Shown: piece by piece, positions 1 to 5,868 of the stretch | Layout of the letters: every line of letters begins with the position of its first letter | Position numbering within the stretch: the first letter of the stretch is position 1 | DNA from: an uncultured Oscillibacter sp. | GTDB taxonomy: Bacteria > Bacillota > Clostridia > Oscillospirales > Oscillospiraceae | DNA: 9,035 bases | Assembly: GCA_910576845.1 (NCBI GenBank) | Contig: CAJTJA010000081.1 | Coordinates: 1-9,035 of the forward strand | Direction: 5' to 3' | Position numbers and translations under genes: made by a program | Notes under the pieces: model-generated | The model's input: the letters and a program-made list of their open reading frames with translations, nothing else | Databases searched by the model: none | Told to the model about the DNA's origin: nothing

Positions 1-680
1 TGGCCTTCTCCAACACCTTCCAGGACCTCTGGGGCATGAAGCAGCTCCCCGGCCTTGCCTCCCAGCACCTGATGGCCCTGGGCTACGGCTACGGCGGCGA
101 GGGCGACTGGAAGGTCTCCGCTATGACCGCTATCCTGAAAGCCATGGGCGAGGGCGGCAACGGAGCCTCTGCCTTCATGGAGGACTACACCTACCATCTG
201 GTGAAGGGCCGGGAGTACAGCCTGGGCGCCCACATGCTGGAGGTCTGCCCCTCCGTGGCGGCGGACCGGCCCCGGATTGAGGTTCATCCCCTGGGCATCG
301 GCGGTCGGGAGGACCCAGCCCGGCTGGTCTTCGAGGGCAGATCCGGGGACGCCATTGTGGTCAGCCTTATCGACATGGGGGGCCGCCTGCGGCTGATCTG
401 CCAGGATATCCACTGCGTCAAGCCCATCCTGCCCATGCCCAACCTACCTGTGGCCCGGGTCATGTGGCAGGCGGAGCCCAGCCTCACCACCGGCGTGGAG
501 TGCTGGATCACCGCCGGAGGCGCTCACCACACAGTCCTGAGCTACGACGTGACGGCGGAGCAGATGAAGGACTGGGCCAATATGCTGGACATCGAGTTTG
601 TCCATATCACCAAGGACACCACGGTGGAGAGCCTGGAGCACGATCTGTTCCTCTCCGACCTGGCCTGGAAATTGAAGTAA
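1..680 (+). CDS. araA: L-arabinose isomerase, C-terminal part (5' end outside window)
   Basis: This enzyme converts L-arabinose to L-ribulose, the first step of bacterial arabinose catabolism, in the cytoplasm. The reading frame is open from the left edge (first full codon at base 3), so about 225 C-terminal residues of a roughly 500-residue protein are visible. The sequence can be aligned by eye with E. coli AraA: GEGDWK carries the Glu matching E306, FMEDYTYH the Glu matching E333, GAHMLEVCP the His matching H350, and AGGAHHTV the fourth metal or active-site His. The first three keep exactly the same spacing as in E. coli. The ATG at 36 is internal, because the residues encoded before it (AFSNTFQDLWG) continue the family alignment. 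The gene ends in TAA and is followed 57 bases later by araD on the same strand. No frameshift or missing key residue is seen. Confidence 0.96.
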   Translation, partial: AFSNTFQDLWGMKQLPGLASQHLMALGYGYGGEGDWKVSAMTAILKAMGEGGNGASAFMEDYTYHLVKGREYSLGAHMLEVCPSVAADRPRIEVHPLGIGGREDPARLVFEGRSGDAIVVSLIDMGGRLRLICQDIHCVKPILPMPNLPVARVMWQAEPSLTTGVECWITAGGAHHTVLSYDVTAEQMKDWANMLDIEFVHITKDTTVESLEHDLFLSDLAWKLK

Positions 681-688
681 ACGCCTTC

Positions 689-713
689 AAGGGCCGCCCC
701 TTGGGCGGCCCTT
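689..713 (+). promoter_or_regulatory. GC-rich intercistronic hairpin between araA and araD
   Basis: An 11-bp perfect stem (AAGGGCCGCCC with GGGCGGCCCTT, three-base loop) starts eight bases after the araA stop and ends before the araD ribosome binding site AAAGGAG at 721-727. Only a broken T-run (GTTCTGT) follows, so it is a poor intrinsic terminator. It may act as a partial terminator or as an mRNA 3'-end stabiliser that sets the araA:araD ratio. The stem is seen directly; the role is inferred. Confidence 0.5.
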
Positions 714-737
714 GTTCTGTAAAGGAGACATACAATC

Positions 738-1436
738 ATGTTAGAAGAACTGAAAAAACAGGTCTGTGAGGCCAATCTGCTGCTGCCGAAATACGGCATG
801 GTCACCTTCACCTGGGGCAATGTCTCCGGTATCGACCGGGAACAGGGCCTGATGGTCATCAAGCCCTCCGGCGTGGAGTACGACGACATGAAGCCCGAGG
901 ACATGGTGGTGGTGAGCCTGGAGACCGGAGAGCGGGTGGAGGGCCGGTACAAGCCCTCCAGCGACACGGATACGCACCTGGCACTGTATAAGGCGTTCCC
1001 GGCCTTGGGCGGGATCGTCCACACGCATAGCCGTTGGGCCACCTCCTTCGCCCAGGCGGGGAAGGGGGTCCCGGCCCAGGGGACCACGCAGGGCGATTAC
1101 TTCTACGGGGAAATCCCCTGCACCCGGAAGATGACTCCGGAGGAGATTACAGGAAGCTATGAGCTGGAGACGGGCAACGTCATCATCGAGACCTTCCGGG
1201 AGCGAGAGATCGACCCTGCCCAGGTCCCGGCGGTGCTGGTTCACAGCCACGGTCCCTTCGCCTGGGGGACGGACCCCGCGGGCGCCGTCCACAACGCTGT
1301 GGTGCTGGAGGAATGCGCCTTTATGGACTTCCACGCCATGTTATTGACGCCGGGCCTGGGGGCCATGCAGCAGGAGCTGCTGGATAAGCACTATCTCCGC
1401 AAGCACGGCCCCGGGGCCTACTACGGCCAAGGCTGA
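738..1436 (+). CDS. araD: L-ribulose-5-phosphate 4-epimerase
   Basis: AraD epimerises L-ribulose 5-phosphate to D-xylulose 5-phosphate by a zinc-dependent retro-aldol mechanism, feeding arabinose into the pentose phosphate or phosphoketolase pathway. The 232-residue protein is full length (E. coli AraD has 231). The class II aldolase motifs are all present: GNVSG (27-31), KPSG (42-45), SSDTDTH (74-80), HTHS (95-98) and HSHGPF (169-174). The known E. coli functional residues D76, H95, H97, D120, H171 and Y229 all occur at the same numbers here. The C-terminal KHGPGAYYGQ is also characteristic. The start at 738 follows AAAGGAG with a 10-base spacer. It is the second visible gene of the ara operon; the kinase gene and regulator are not in the window. 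Downstream there is no close terminator; the first good plus-strand one is at 1739-1790. Confidence 0.98.
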   Translation: MLEELKKQVCEANLLLPKYGMVTFTWGNVSGIDREQGLMVIKPSGVEYDDMKPEDMVVVSLETGERVEGRYKPSSDTDTHLALYKAFPALGGIVHTHSRWATSFAQAGKGVPAQGTTQGDYFYGEIPCTRKMTPEEITGSYELETGNVIIETFREREIDPAQVPAVLVHSHGPFAWGTDPAGAVHNAVVLEECAFMDFHAMLLTPGLGAMQQELLDKHYLRKHGPGAYYGQG

Positions 1437-1594
1437 TGCGAGGCGTGCGTAGAGAGAACAAGCTGAGACAAGCACCTTAAGTAGTCGGTTAATGATGAAC
1501 ATCTCCTTGATATGATAACATTGTAAACGTGGGTTGTGTTTGTATTCAAATCCTCACCTTTCCCTGTTATCTGTCCGGTTGGTTCTTATGGTTG

Positions 1595-1622
1595 AAAAAA
1601 CGGCTCCGCCTGGAGGCCGTTT
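1595..1622 (-). terminator. Intrinsic terminator, minus-strand orientation
   Basis: On the minus strand, AAACGGCCTCC pairs with GGAGCCGTTT around an AGGC loop with one bulged base, followed at once by six T residues (the A-run at 1595-1600). On the plus strand no T-tract follows, so orientation is minus. The nearest minus-strand gene, tRNA-Leu, has its own terminator 350 bases upstream. This site therefore either backs up that one or ends an unrecognised minus-strand transcript. Confidence 0.6.
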
Positions 1623-1738
1623 GCCGTGCGGACGGGCTGATCTCCCGTTCAGCCCGCAGCTTTTCCCACACCACCGAAGAACGCTGAACACATGAAGCAT
1701 AAGCGCCAATGATGGGAAGGGCCCTACCGAAATGGAAA

Positions 1739-1790
1739 ACCTCCCTCGGAGCGGCTTGAGAGCCCCGGGGGAGGTGTGTTTTTCGTTTTT
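1739..1790 (+). terminator. Intrinsic terminator, plus-strand orientation (probable ara operon end)
   Basis: ACCTCCCTCGG (1739-1749) pairs with CCGGGGGAGGT (1765-1775) over 11 bp with one G-T wobble, and an inner GGCT/AGCC stem (1753-1756 with 1761-1764) completes the hairpin. Two T-runs follow (1779-1783 and 1786-1790). It is the first convincing plus-strand terminator after araD, 300 bases past its stop, and could end the ara mRNA or an independent small transcript. Confidence 0.75.
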
Positions 1791-1944
1791 AGAGAGAGGC
1801 GGAGAGTTTGAGTTGTGCAGGTTGCTAAAAGCTGCCATAACCGCTGTTTTTGCATCTCTGGTGCGTTATTTTTATTTTATGAACCCAGATTCTTCCAGCC
1901 TTTCTATATTGCTCTTGTTCTATAGGAAAAACCACTCTCTTTGC

Positions 1945-1976
1945 GCAAAAATCCCGCACCGAAGTGCGGGATTTTT
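1945..1976 (-). terminator. Intrinsic terminator of the tRNA-Leu gene
   Basis: A 13-bp perfect stem (1947-1959 with 1964-1976) reads on the minus strand as a GC-rich hairpin closed by a C(UUCG)G tetraloop, the ultra-stable type, with an A-rich left arm and T5 in the right arm. It begins 27 bases beyond the CCA end of the tRNA. The stem is symmetrical enough to work partly on plus-strand transcripts too, but the UUCG loop exists only in the minus-strand RNA. Confidence 0.85.
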
Positions 1977-2003
1977 GCTTGCATCTCGTTTGTCAACGAA
2001 ACT

Positions 2004-2090
2004 TGGTGCCGGTGGTGGGACTCGAACCCACACGGTATCGCTACCAACGGATTTTGAGTCCGTCACGTCTACCAATTCCATCACACCGGC
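2004..2090 (-). tRNA. tRNA-Leu, anticodon CAA (reads UUG)
   Basis: Read on the minus strand this is an 87-base class II tRNA. The acceptor arms GCCGGTG and CACCGGC pair over 7 bp, followed by discriminator A and an encoded CCA (2004-2006). The anticodon stem ACGGA/TCCGT holds the loop CTCAAAA, giving anticodon CAA. The T-arm shows GTGGG, TTCGAGT, CCCAC. The long variable arm (TGGTAGCGATACC region) and discriminator A fit leucine tRNAs. It is flanked by a consensus promoter (2104-2132) and an intrinsic terminator (1945-1976), so it is a single-gene transcription unit. No direct repeat of the tRNA 3' end or integrase gene is seen, so there is no sign that it serves as an integration site here. 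Confidence 0.97.
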
Positions 2091-2103
2091 AAATGTTTTT
2101 TCT

Positions 2104-2132
2104 ATTATAACGCTTTTTTCTGAAAAATTCAA
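2104..2132 (-). promoter_or_regulatory. Sigma-70/sigma-A type promoter of tRNA-Leu
   Basis: On the minus strand TTGAAT (2127-2132) and a perfect TATAAT (2104-2109) are separated by exactly 17 bases, inside an AT-rich stretch. The -10 ends 14 bases before the mature 5' end of the tRNA, leaving a very short leader. This is the best promoter in the window. Confidence 0.9.
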
Positions 2133-2660
2133 GGGGGACTTTTCCAAGTGGCGAAAAAAATTTGAGAAGAGGAATGTTTGTACATAGGGAAAAGAGGACG
2201 TAATATGAGGTGAGGACCAGTCGTACAGCAGCTGCCGGAAAATGCGCTGCAAATCCTGCGGAGACCCCACGGCGGCAAGAGGGAAGGAGAAGCCCCGGCG
2301 GGCCGGGACAGCTGTGCGGTTACCGGTGACTGTAAAGGGCCTTAAAAAAGCTTTTCGGGTCTCGAAGAGCATGGAAAGTATTGTTAATAACGTGGGGCGG
2401 CAGCACGCCTACAAAAATTTGCCCTGTCCGGCGGAAAAATTCCTTCGTCCTTGGGCACTTCGCTATTTTTCAAATAAAGCCTAATTTCGATGGCGCTGAA
2501 AAGCCCCTATTCTCCTATTGCGCCCCTCCTTCAATATACTTGACGGCCCTGCGGATGTTTCCATATACTGAAAAAAGTTGCCTGGTCTCCGAATTCTATG
2601 AATCATAGGGTGACATTTCCCCTCGGCCGTGGCATACTGTCGGCAAAGGAGTTGATCGCA
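2133..2660. other. Non-coding interval between tRNA-Leu promoter and XRE regulator
   Basis: I see no real gene here. The frames of 80 and 75 codons on the plus strand (2242-2484, 2381-2608) lack a convincing ribosome binding site and any recognisable motif. A small GC stem CCCGG/CCGGG sits at 2294-2307 and a near-palindrome GTTACCGGTGAC around 2320-2331. Base composition shifts from GC-rich (2240-2330) to AT-richer (2340-2600), where the promoter for the next gene lies. Decayed coding sequence is possible but I cannot identify a source. Confidence 0.55.
2540..2569 (+). promoter_or_regulatory. Probable promoter of the membrane-anchored XRE regulator
   Basis: TTGACG (2540-2545) and TATACT (2564-2569) are spaced by 18 bases, five of six matches to each consensus hexamer. 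Transcription would begin near 2576, giving a leader of about 85 bases. A weaker second candidate, GTGACA (2610-2615) with CATACT (2633-2638) at 17 bases, would start transcription almost at the ribosome binding site. Confidence 0.65.
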
Positions 2661-3602
2661 ATGGACGCAAAAGCCACCGGCTCGCTGATCGCCCAGCGGC
2701 GAAAGCAGATGGCCCTCAGCCAGGCGGAGCTGGCGGAGCGGCTCCACGTCACGGACAAGGCCGTCAGCCGCTGGGAGACCGGACGGGGCATGCCCGGGCT
2801 GGACAGTCTGGAGCCACTTTCCGAGGCTCTGGGCCTGTCGGTCAGCGAGCTGCTGAGCGGGAGGGAACTGACAGAGGCGGAGCTGCCGGAGGCGGCGGGA
2901 GGACAGATTATGGCGAGTATGAAGCGGGAGCATACTTGGAAGTGGCTGGCGTGGGCGGCCATGGCGGCGGTGACGGTGCTGGTTATCTGGGCCATCGCCG
3001 CTTCCCATATACAGGGCCGGCGGGAGCAGGAGCAGGCGGAACAGGAACACGCGGAGCGTATGGCCCACTACAACAGCTCCGTCAACCCCTACGAGGAAGA
3101 AGACGTGGCAGAGGCCACGGCGGATTATTTTCAGGAGCAGGGCATGAAAACCCGTTTCAACCCCAAAAGCCTGAAGGTCCGGGAACGGGTATTCTCAGGG
3201 AATTACATGGCCGTTCTCCTCTCAGACCGGGAGGGAGAATGGTGCATGAGCTTCTGGCAGAAGGACGAGATATACAGAGACGACCTGGGACGCCGGGACC
3301 GCTACCGCATTCTTGGCGGCCGGTCCCGCATCGATTCGGGAACCGGGGGACTGGCCCAGTGGAACTTCGGCACCCGGGAACAGCCCGTGATCGTCGTCTC
3401 CGGCGTGGAGCTGCCGGAGGAAGCGCACTTCTATGAATTCGACGGAACCGGCTACCGGCTGAGAAGCTGGGTGGACCCGGACATCCGAACCGCTCTGGGC
3501 ATTTTCATGATGTCTCCCTCCATAGACTCGGAGCAGATGAATCCCACGGCAGTCTTTCTCTGCGACGCCTCCGGAGCTTATCTTCCTCGGAATCTGGAAT
3601 AA
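2661..3602 (+). CDS. Membrane-anchored XRE-family transcriptional regulator (helix-turn-helix plus one TM segment)
   Basis: The 313-residue protein begins with an XRE/Cro-C1 type helix-turn-helix (about residues 6-62; core SQAELAERLHVTDKAVSRWE). It is followed by one hydrophobic segment at about 94-115 (WKWLAWAAMAAVTVLVIW), a short charged QEQ-rich stretch (119-133), and roughly 180 residues with no motif I recognise. The likely topology puts the DNA-binding domain in the cytoplasm and the C-terminal domain outside. XRE proteins with a membrane anchor are common in clostridia, but ligands are mostly unknown. I chose the ATG at 2661 because AAAGGAG lies at 2645-2651 and the HTH starts right after; an upstream in-frame ATG at 2598 has no such signal and its extra 21 residues look unstructured. 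The gene stands alone between its promoter and a terminator. The target genes and sensed signal cannot be read from the sequence. Confidence 0.85.
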   Translation: MDAKATGSLIAQRRKQMALSQAELAERLHVTDKAVSRWETGRGMPGLDSLEPLSEALGLSVSELLSGRELTEAELPEAAGGQIMASMKREHTWKWLAWAAMAAVTVLVIWAIAASHIQGRREQEQAEQEHAERMAHYNSSVNPYEEEDVAEATADYFQEQGMKTRFNPKSLKVRERVFSGNYMAVLLSDREGEWCMSFWQKDEIYRDDLGRRDRYRILGGRSRIDSGTGGLAQWNFGTREQPVIVVSGVELPEEAHFYEFDGTGYRLRSWVDPDIRTALGIFMMSPSIDSEQMNPTAVFLCDASGAYLPRNLE

Positions 3603-3610
3603 ACAAGCGA

Positions 3611-3650
3611 AACGCTCTCCCCCGTATCACAACGGAGGGGAGCGTTTTTG
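3611..3650 (+). terminator. Intrinsic terminator between convergent genes
   Basis: AAACGCTCTCCCCCG (3611-3625) pairs with CGGAGGGGAGCGTTT (3634-3648) with one mismatch and one wobble, followed by a T5 run to 3650. It starts eight bases after the XRE regulator stop. The minus-strand GTPase gene ends at 3670, so the same hairpin probably stops that transcript as well, although only three T residues follow in that direction. Confidence 0.85.
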
Positions 3651-3669
3651 CGCTATATTACAGAGCGTA

Positions 3670-4599
3670 TCAAAACGTCACCACGTCCTGGGCGGGCTTG
3701 GCGCAGGGGGCGATGGACATGACGTGCATCACCGGGCCCTTGCCCTGGTAGGCGTCGTGGTTCTCCACCGCCATCCGGGCCGTGACATCAATCCAGTCCC
3801 GGTTGTTATAATCCTTTAAACCAATCCCCTTTGCAATCAGCCCCAGGAACTGGATGTCGTTCTCACAGCAAACCATGGCGAAGCGGCCCGGGCAGTGAAT
3901 CCCCGGATACTTCTTGGAGTGGCACATGAGAAGCTTCATATGGACATCTTTACCCGCCCAGCGGTCCGGGTGGTCCATGACGTCCACATACCACACGCCG
4001 AAGTCGTCGTCCGGGACGTCGACCACCGGCTGATTCAAATCAAAGGGACATTCGTCTCCGGTGAGATAGTCCTCGCTGGTACCGTCCGTGTTCTCGAAGT
4101 AAATGTCCGCCCGGCGGTTCACCATCCGGAGGTTCCGCTTCCGCAGGGATTCCCGGAGTTCCGGCGTTGCCCGGTTGAAAACCAGCAGGTCCGCGTTGGT
4201 GATCTTCTCCATCATCAGCTGGCCCATGTTTTTGGCGTAGAGCTCGAAGGTTCCGGCCTCCACAAAGGTCATGATCTGGTAGAGCACCCAGTTGGCGGGA
4301 AGCACCTCCCGGTACAGCCGCTCCATCTGCCACATGCCGTTATACTCAATCAGAACCTGTTTGGGACGGTATTTTTTCTCCAGCTCCTTCATGCGGGAGC
4401 ATGTCAGGCCGGCCTCGTCCTCAATATCGACAATGGTGACGTTGTCCAAGGCTTGCGGGTTGTATTCCTCTTCGCCTTCCTCGCAGCGGAGGAGGAGAGT
4501 CTTATCCTGACGGGCGAAGCCGTCCTCCAAAACGCCATTGATGAAATTGGTCTTGCCGGAGTCCAGGAATCCGGCTACCAGATAAACGGGAATATCCAT
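3670..4599 (-). CDS. COG0523/CobW-like GTPase without CxCC, with putative YcgQ/DUF1980-like C-terminal domain
   Basis: The N-terminal half is a G3E-type P-loop GTPase: Walker A GFLDSGKT at 10-17 and a Walker B-like VLIEYNG at 82-88. The usual GCxCC metal motif of COG0523 proteins is absent; the matching region, DEAGLTCSRM, has one Cys (C67). The C-terminal third (about 195-309) is not a standard CobW C-terminal domain. Its GRFAMVCCENDIQFLGL (238-254) followed by DWIDVTARM looks to me like the C-terminal part of YcgQ/DUF1980 (TIGR03943) proteins, which is recalled from memory rather than searched. The gene starts 19 bases after the CxCC-type GTPase gene ends, with AAGGAAG 11 bases before the ATG, so the two are probably co-transcribed. 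I infer a metal-handling role, perhaps as partner of the upstream GTPase. GTPase assignment is secure; function and C-terminal domain are not. Confidence 0.82.
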   Translation of the reverse strand: MDIPVYLVAGFLDSGKTNFINGVLEDGFARQDKTLLLRCEEGEEEYNPQALDNVTIVDIEDEAGLTCSRMKELEKKYRPKQVLIEYNGMWQMERLYREVLPANWVLYQIMTFVEAGTFELYAKNMGQLMMEKITNADLLVFNRATPELRESLRKRNLRMVNRRADIYFENTDGTSEDYLTGDECPFDLNQPVVDVPDDDFGVWYVDVMDHPDRWAGKDVHMKLLMCHSKKYPGIHCPGRFAMVCCENDIQFLGLIAKGIGLKDYNNRDWIDVTARMAVENHDAYQGKGPVMHVMSIAPCAKPAQDVVTF

Positions 4600-4618
4600 G
4601 GTAAAGCAAACTTCCTTT

Positions 4619-5776
4619 TCAAACGCAGAGACCGAAGAGCTCCAGAAGCTTATCTTCCTTCAGCTCCGCGCCGATAACGCAGAAGCGGCCCGTGTAGTCG
4701 GGGCGCCCGGTGCGGATCTCGTGCTCTTCGGGTACGTAGTCAAATTCAATCCAGGTTCCGTCCTCGCCGCTTACAATGCCCTTGGCCCGGAGAATACTGC
4801 CGTAGCTCCCAGAGTCCAGGGCGGCAAGAATCTTTTCAATACCTGCCTGCGTAAAGTTTTTGGGAGTCTCTCTGCCCCAGGAGGTGAAAACTTCGTCGGC
4901 GTGGTGGTGATGGTGGTGGCAGGAGCAGCTGGAGTCGCTGCACTCGCGGCCATGGTCATGATCGTGATGATGCCCGTGGTCATGGTGGTGATGCTCATGT
5001 TCCTCGTGGTCATGGTGGTGATGCTCGTGCTCCTCGTGGTCGTGGTGGTGATGCTCATGTTCCTCGTGGTCGTGGTGGTGATGCTCATGTTCGCCATGCT
5101 CATGATGGTGGTGGGCATGCTCCGCCTCTTCAGCCTCGTGCTCCGCCCGCATTTTTGCCAGCAGTTCTTCTGCCAGGGAGACCTTCTCAATAGCGGAGAG
5201 AATGGTCTTCCCATCCAGCGCATCCCAAGGGGTGGTGAGGATGGCGGCGTCCGGATTCTTCTCCCGGAGCATTTCCACGGCGGCTTCCAGCTTCTCCTGG
5301 CTCAGCTTTTGGGTTCGGGAGAGAATGATGGTTCCCGCGCTTTCAATCTGGTTGTTGTAGAATTCGCCGAAGTTTTTCATGTAGACCTTCACCTTGGAGG
5401 CGTCCGCTACGGTGACGAAGCTGTTGAGCTTCATGTCCGGGGCCTGGGCAGCGGTGTTCTCCACGGCGACAATCACGTCGGAGAGCTTGCCGACGCCGGA
5501 GGGCTCAATGAGGATGCGGTCCGGATGGAATTGGGCGGCGGCGTCCTTGAGGGCCTGGTTGAAGTCTCCCACCAGGGAACAGCAGATGCACCCGGAGGAC
5601 ATCTCGGAAATTTGGACGCCGGATTCCTTTAAAAAGCCGCCGTCAATGCTGATTTCGCCGAACTCGTTTTCAATGAGGACCAGCTTCTCCCCACGGTAGG
5701 CCTCCGCCAGAAGCTTTTTGATGAGAGTGGTCTTTCCGGCGCCGAGGAAGCCGGAGATAATGTCAATTTTCGTCAT
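4619..5776 (-). CDS. COG0523/CobW-family GTPase (metallochaperone type) with His-rich repeat insert
   Basis: G3E-family GTPases of this group use GTP hydrolysis to deliver or insert metals, often zinc; the CobW C-terminal domain is typical. The 385-residue protein shows Walker A GFLGAGKTT (9-17), NEFG (37-40), the metal motif GCICC (C63, C65, C66), Walker B ILIEPSG (88-94) and SRTQK (153-157) at the guanine-recognition position. Residues 213-292 contain 42 histidines, including four copies of the unit EHHHHDHEEH or close variants. A CSDSSCSC patch is followed by six His. The C-terminal domain runs from about 296 to 385 (VFTSWGRETPKNFTQ onward). The ATG at 5776 follows AAAGGA at 5786-5791. It is the first gene of a two-gene operon with the next GTPase. 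The metal cannot be decided from sequence; Zn(II) or Ni(II) storage and delivery is the natural inference. Confidence 0.93.
   Translation of the reverse strand: MTKIDIISGFLGAGKTTLIKKLLAEAYRGEKLVLIENEFGEISIDGGFLKESGVQISEMSSGCICCSLVGDFNQALKDAAAQFHPDRILIEPSGVGKLSDVIVAVENTAAQAPDMKLNSFVTVADASKVKVYMKNFGEFYNNQIESAGTIILSRTQKLSQEKLEAAVEMLREKNPDAAILTTPWDALDGKTILSAIEKVSLAEELLAKMRAEHEAEEAEHAHHHHEHGEHEHHHHDHEEHEHHHHDHEEHEHHHHDHEEHEHHHHDHGHHHDHDHGRECSDSSCSCHHHHHHADEVFTSWGRETPKNFTQAGIEKILAALDSGSYGSILRAKGIVSGEDGTWIEFDYVPEEHEIRTGRPDYTGRFCVIGAELKEDKLLELFGLCV
4981..5100 (-). repeat. 30-bp in-frame tandem repeat coding for His-rich decapeptides
   Basis: Four consecutive 30-bp units (4981-5010, 5011-5040, 5041-5070, 5071-5100) differ at only a few positions; the last diverges at its end. 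On the coding (minus) strand each unit encodes a decapeptide of the form EHHHHDHEEH. Because the unit is a multiple of three, gain or loss of copies would change linker length without breaking the frame. Confidence 0.95.
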
Positions 5777-5803
5777 GCTTTCAAGTCCTTTGCTGTCAAT
5801 TTA

Positions 5804-5840
5804 TTCAGGACAATCATATCACTGAATTTCCAAAAAGCAA
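5804..5840 (-). promoter_or_regulatory. Extended -10 promoter of the GTPase operon with overlapping dyad
   Basis: On the minus strand TGATATGAT (5813-5821) fits an extended -10 (TGn then TATGAT), with a weak -35 TTGCTT (5835-5840) 16 bases upstream. An inverted repeat TTCAG/CTGAA (5804-5808 and 5822-5826, 13-base spacer) straddles the -10 and would suit a dimeric repressor. The promoter lies in the 92-base gap after the membrane-protein gene. Operator identity is unknown; the arms are only 5 bp, so it may be chance. Confidence 0.55.
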
Positions 5841-5868
5841 CCCGGTTACAAAAATTTAACAGAAATGG

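Larger units (their letters stand above)
1437..2003. other. Non-coding interval between araD and tRNA-Leu, rich in hairpins
   Basis: No credible protein gene lies here on either strand. The open frames of 94 codons (minus, 1554-1838) and 151 codons (plus, 1732-2187) have no family resemblance, and the second runs antisense through the tRNA. Besides the terminators listed separately, an 8-bp perfect stem CGGGCTGA/TCAGCCCG occupies 1633-1656, and TTCCCA/TGGGAA arms (around 1664-1669 and 1714-1719) could enclose a further fold. A TATGAT at 1511-1516 could be a -10 element, but its -35 match is weak. I checked by eye for hallmarks of T-box, TPP, SAM, FMN, cobalamin, c-di-GMP, SRP RNA, RNase P RNA and tmRNA and found none. 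A structured small RNA is possible but unproven. Confidence 0.6.

Noticed and set aside
542..1334. Minus-strand frames of 181 and 197 codons opposite araA/araD
   Set aside because: They are shadows of the ara genes, which keep all catalytic residues on the plus strand.
1461..1480. CTGAGA followed by CACCTT, resembling part of a TPP riboswitch
   Set aside because: The rest of the conserved thi-box core (ACCTGAtCTGGgTAATaCC-like part) is absent and no thiamine gene follows.
2004..2090. tRNA-Leu as an integration site for a mobile element
   Set aside because: No integrase, no repeated tRNA 3' end and no phage or plasmid genes occur in the flanking sequence.
1732..2187. Plus-strand 151-codon open frame
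   Set aside because: Its middle (GGGTRTHTVSLPTDFES) is the antisense translation of tRNA-Leu, a well-known false protein; it also crosses the tRNA terminator.
1920..2372. Minus-strand 150-codon open frame
   Set aside because: It contains MELVDVTDSKSVGSDTVW, the direct translation of tRNA-Leu, so the frame is spurious.
2598..2660. Upstream ATG at 2598 as start of the membrane-anchored regulator
   Set aside because: It has no ribosome binding site; AAAGGAG sits at the right distance before the ATG at 2661, and the helix-turn-helix begins just after that Met.
3895..4677. Plus-strand 260-codon frame
   Set aside because: It is antisense to the second GTPase, has no ribosome binding site and no family resemblance.
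4981..5100. 30-bp repeat as a CRISPR array
   Set aside because: The units are directly adjacent with no spacers and are in frame inside a coding gene.
4598..5632. Plus-strand 344-codon frame with a long Met/Val/Leu-rich run that looks like a membrane protein
   Set aside because: It is the antisense of the His-rich repeat gene; CAT/CAC codons read backwards give Met and Val. The minus frame has clear GTPase motifs.
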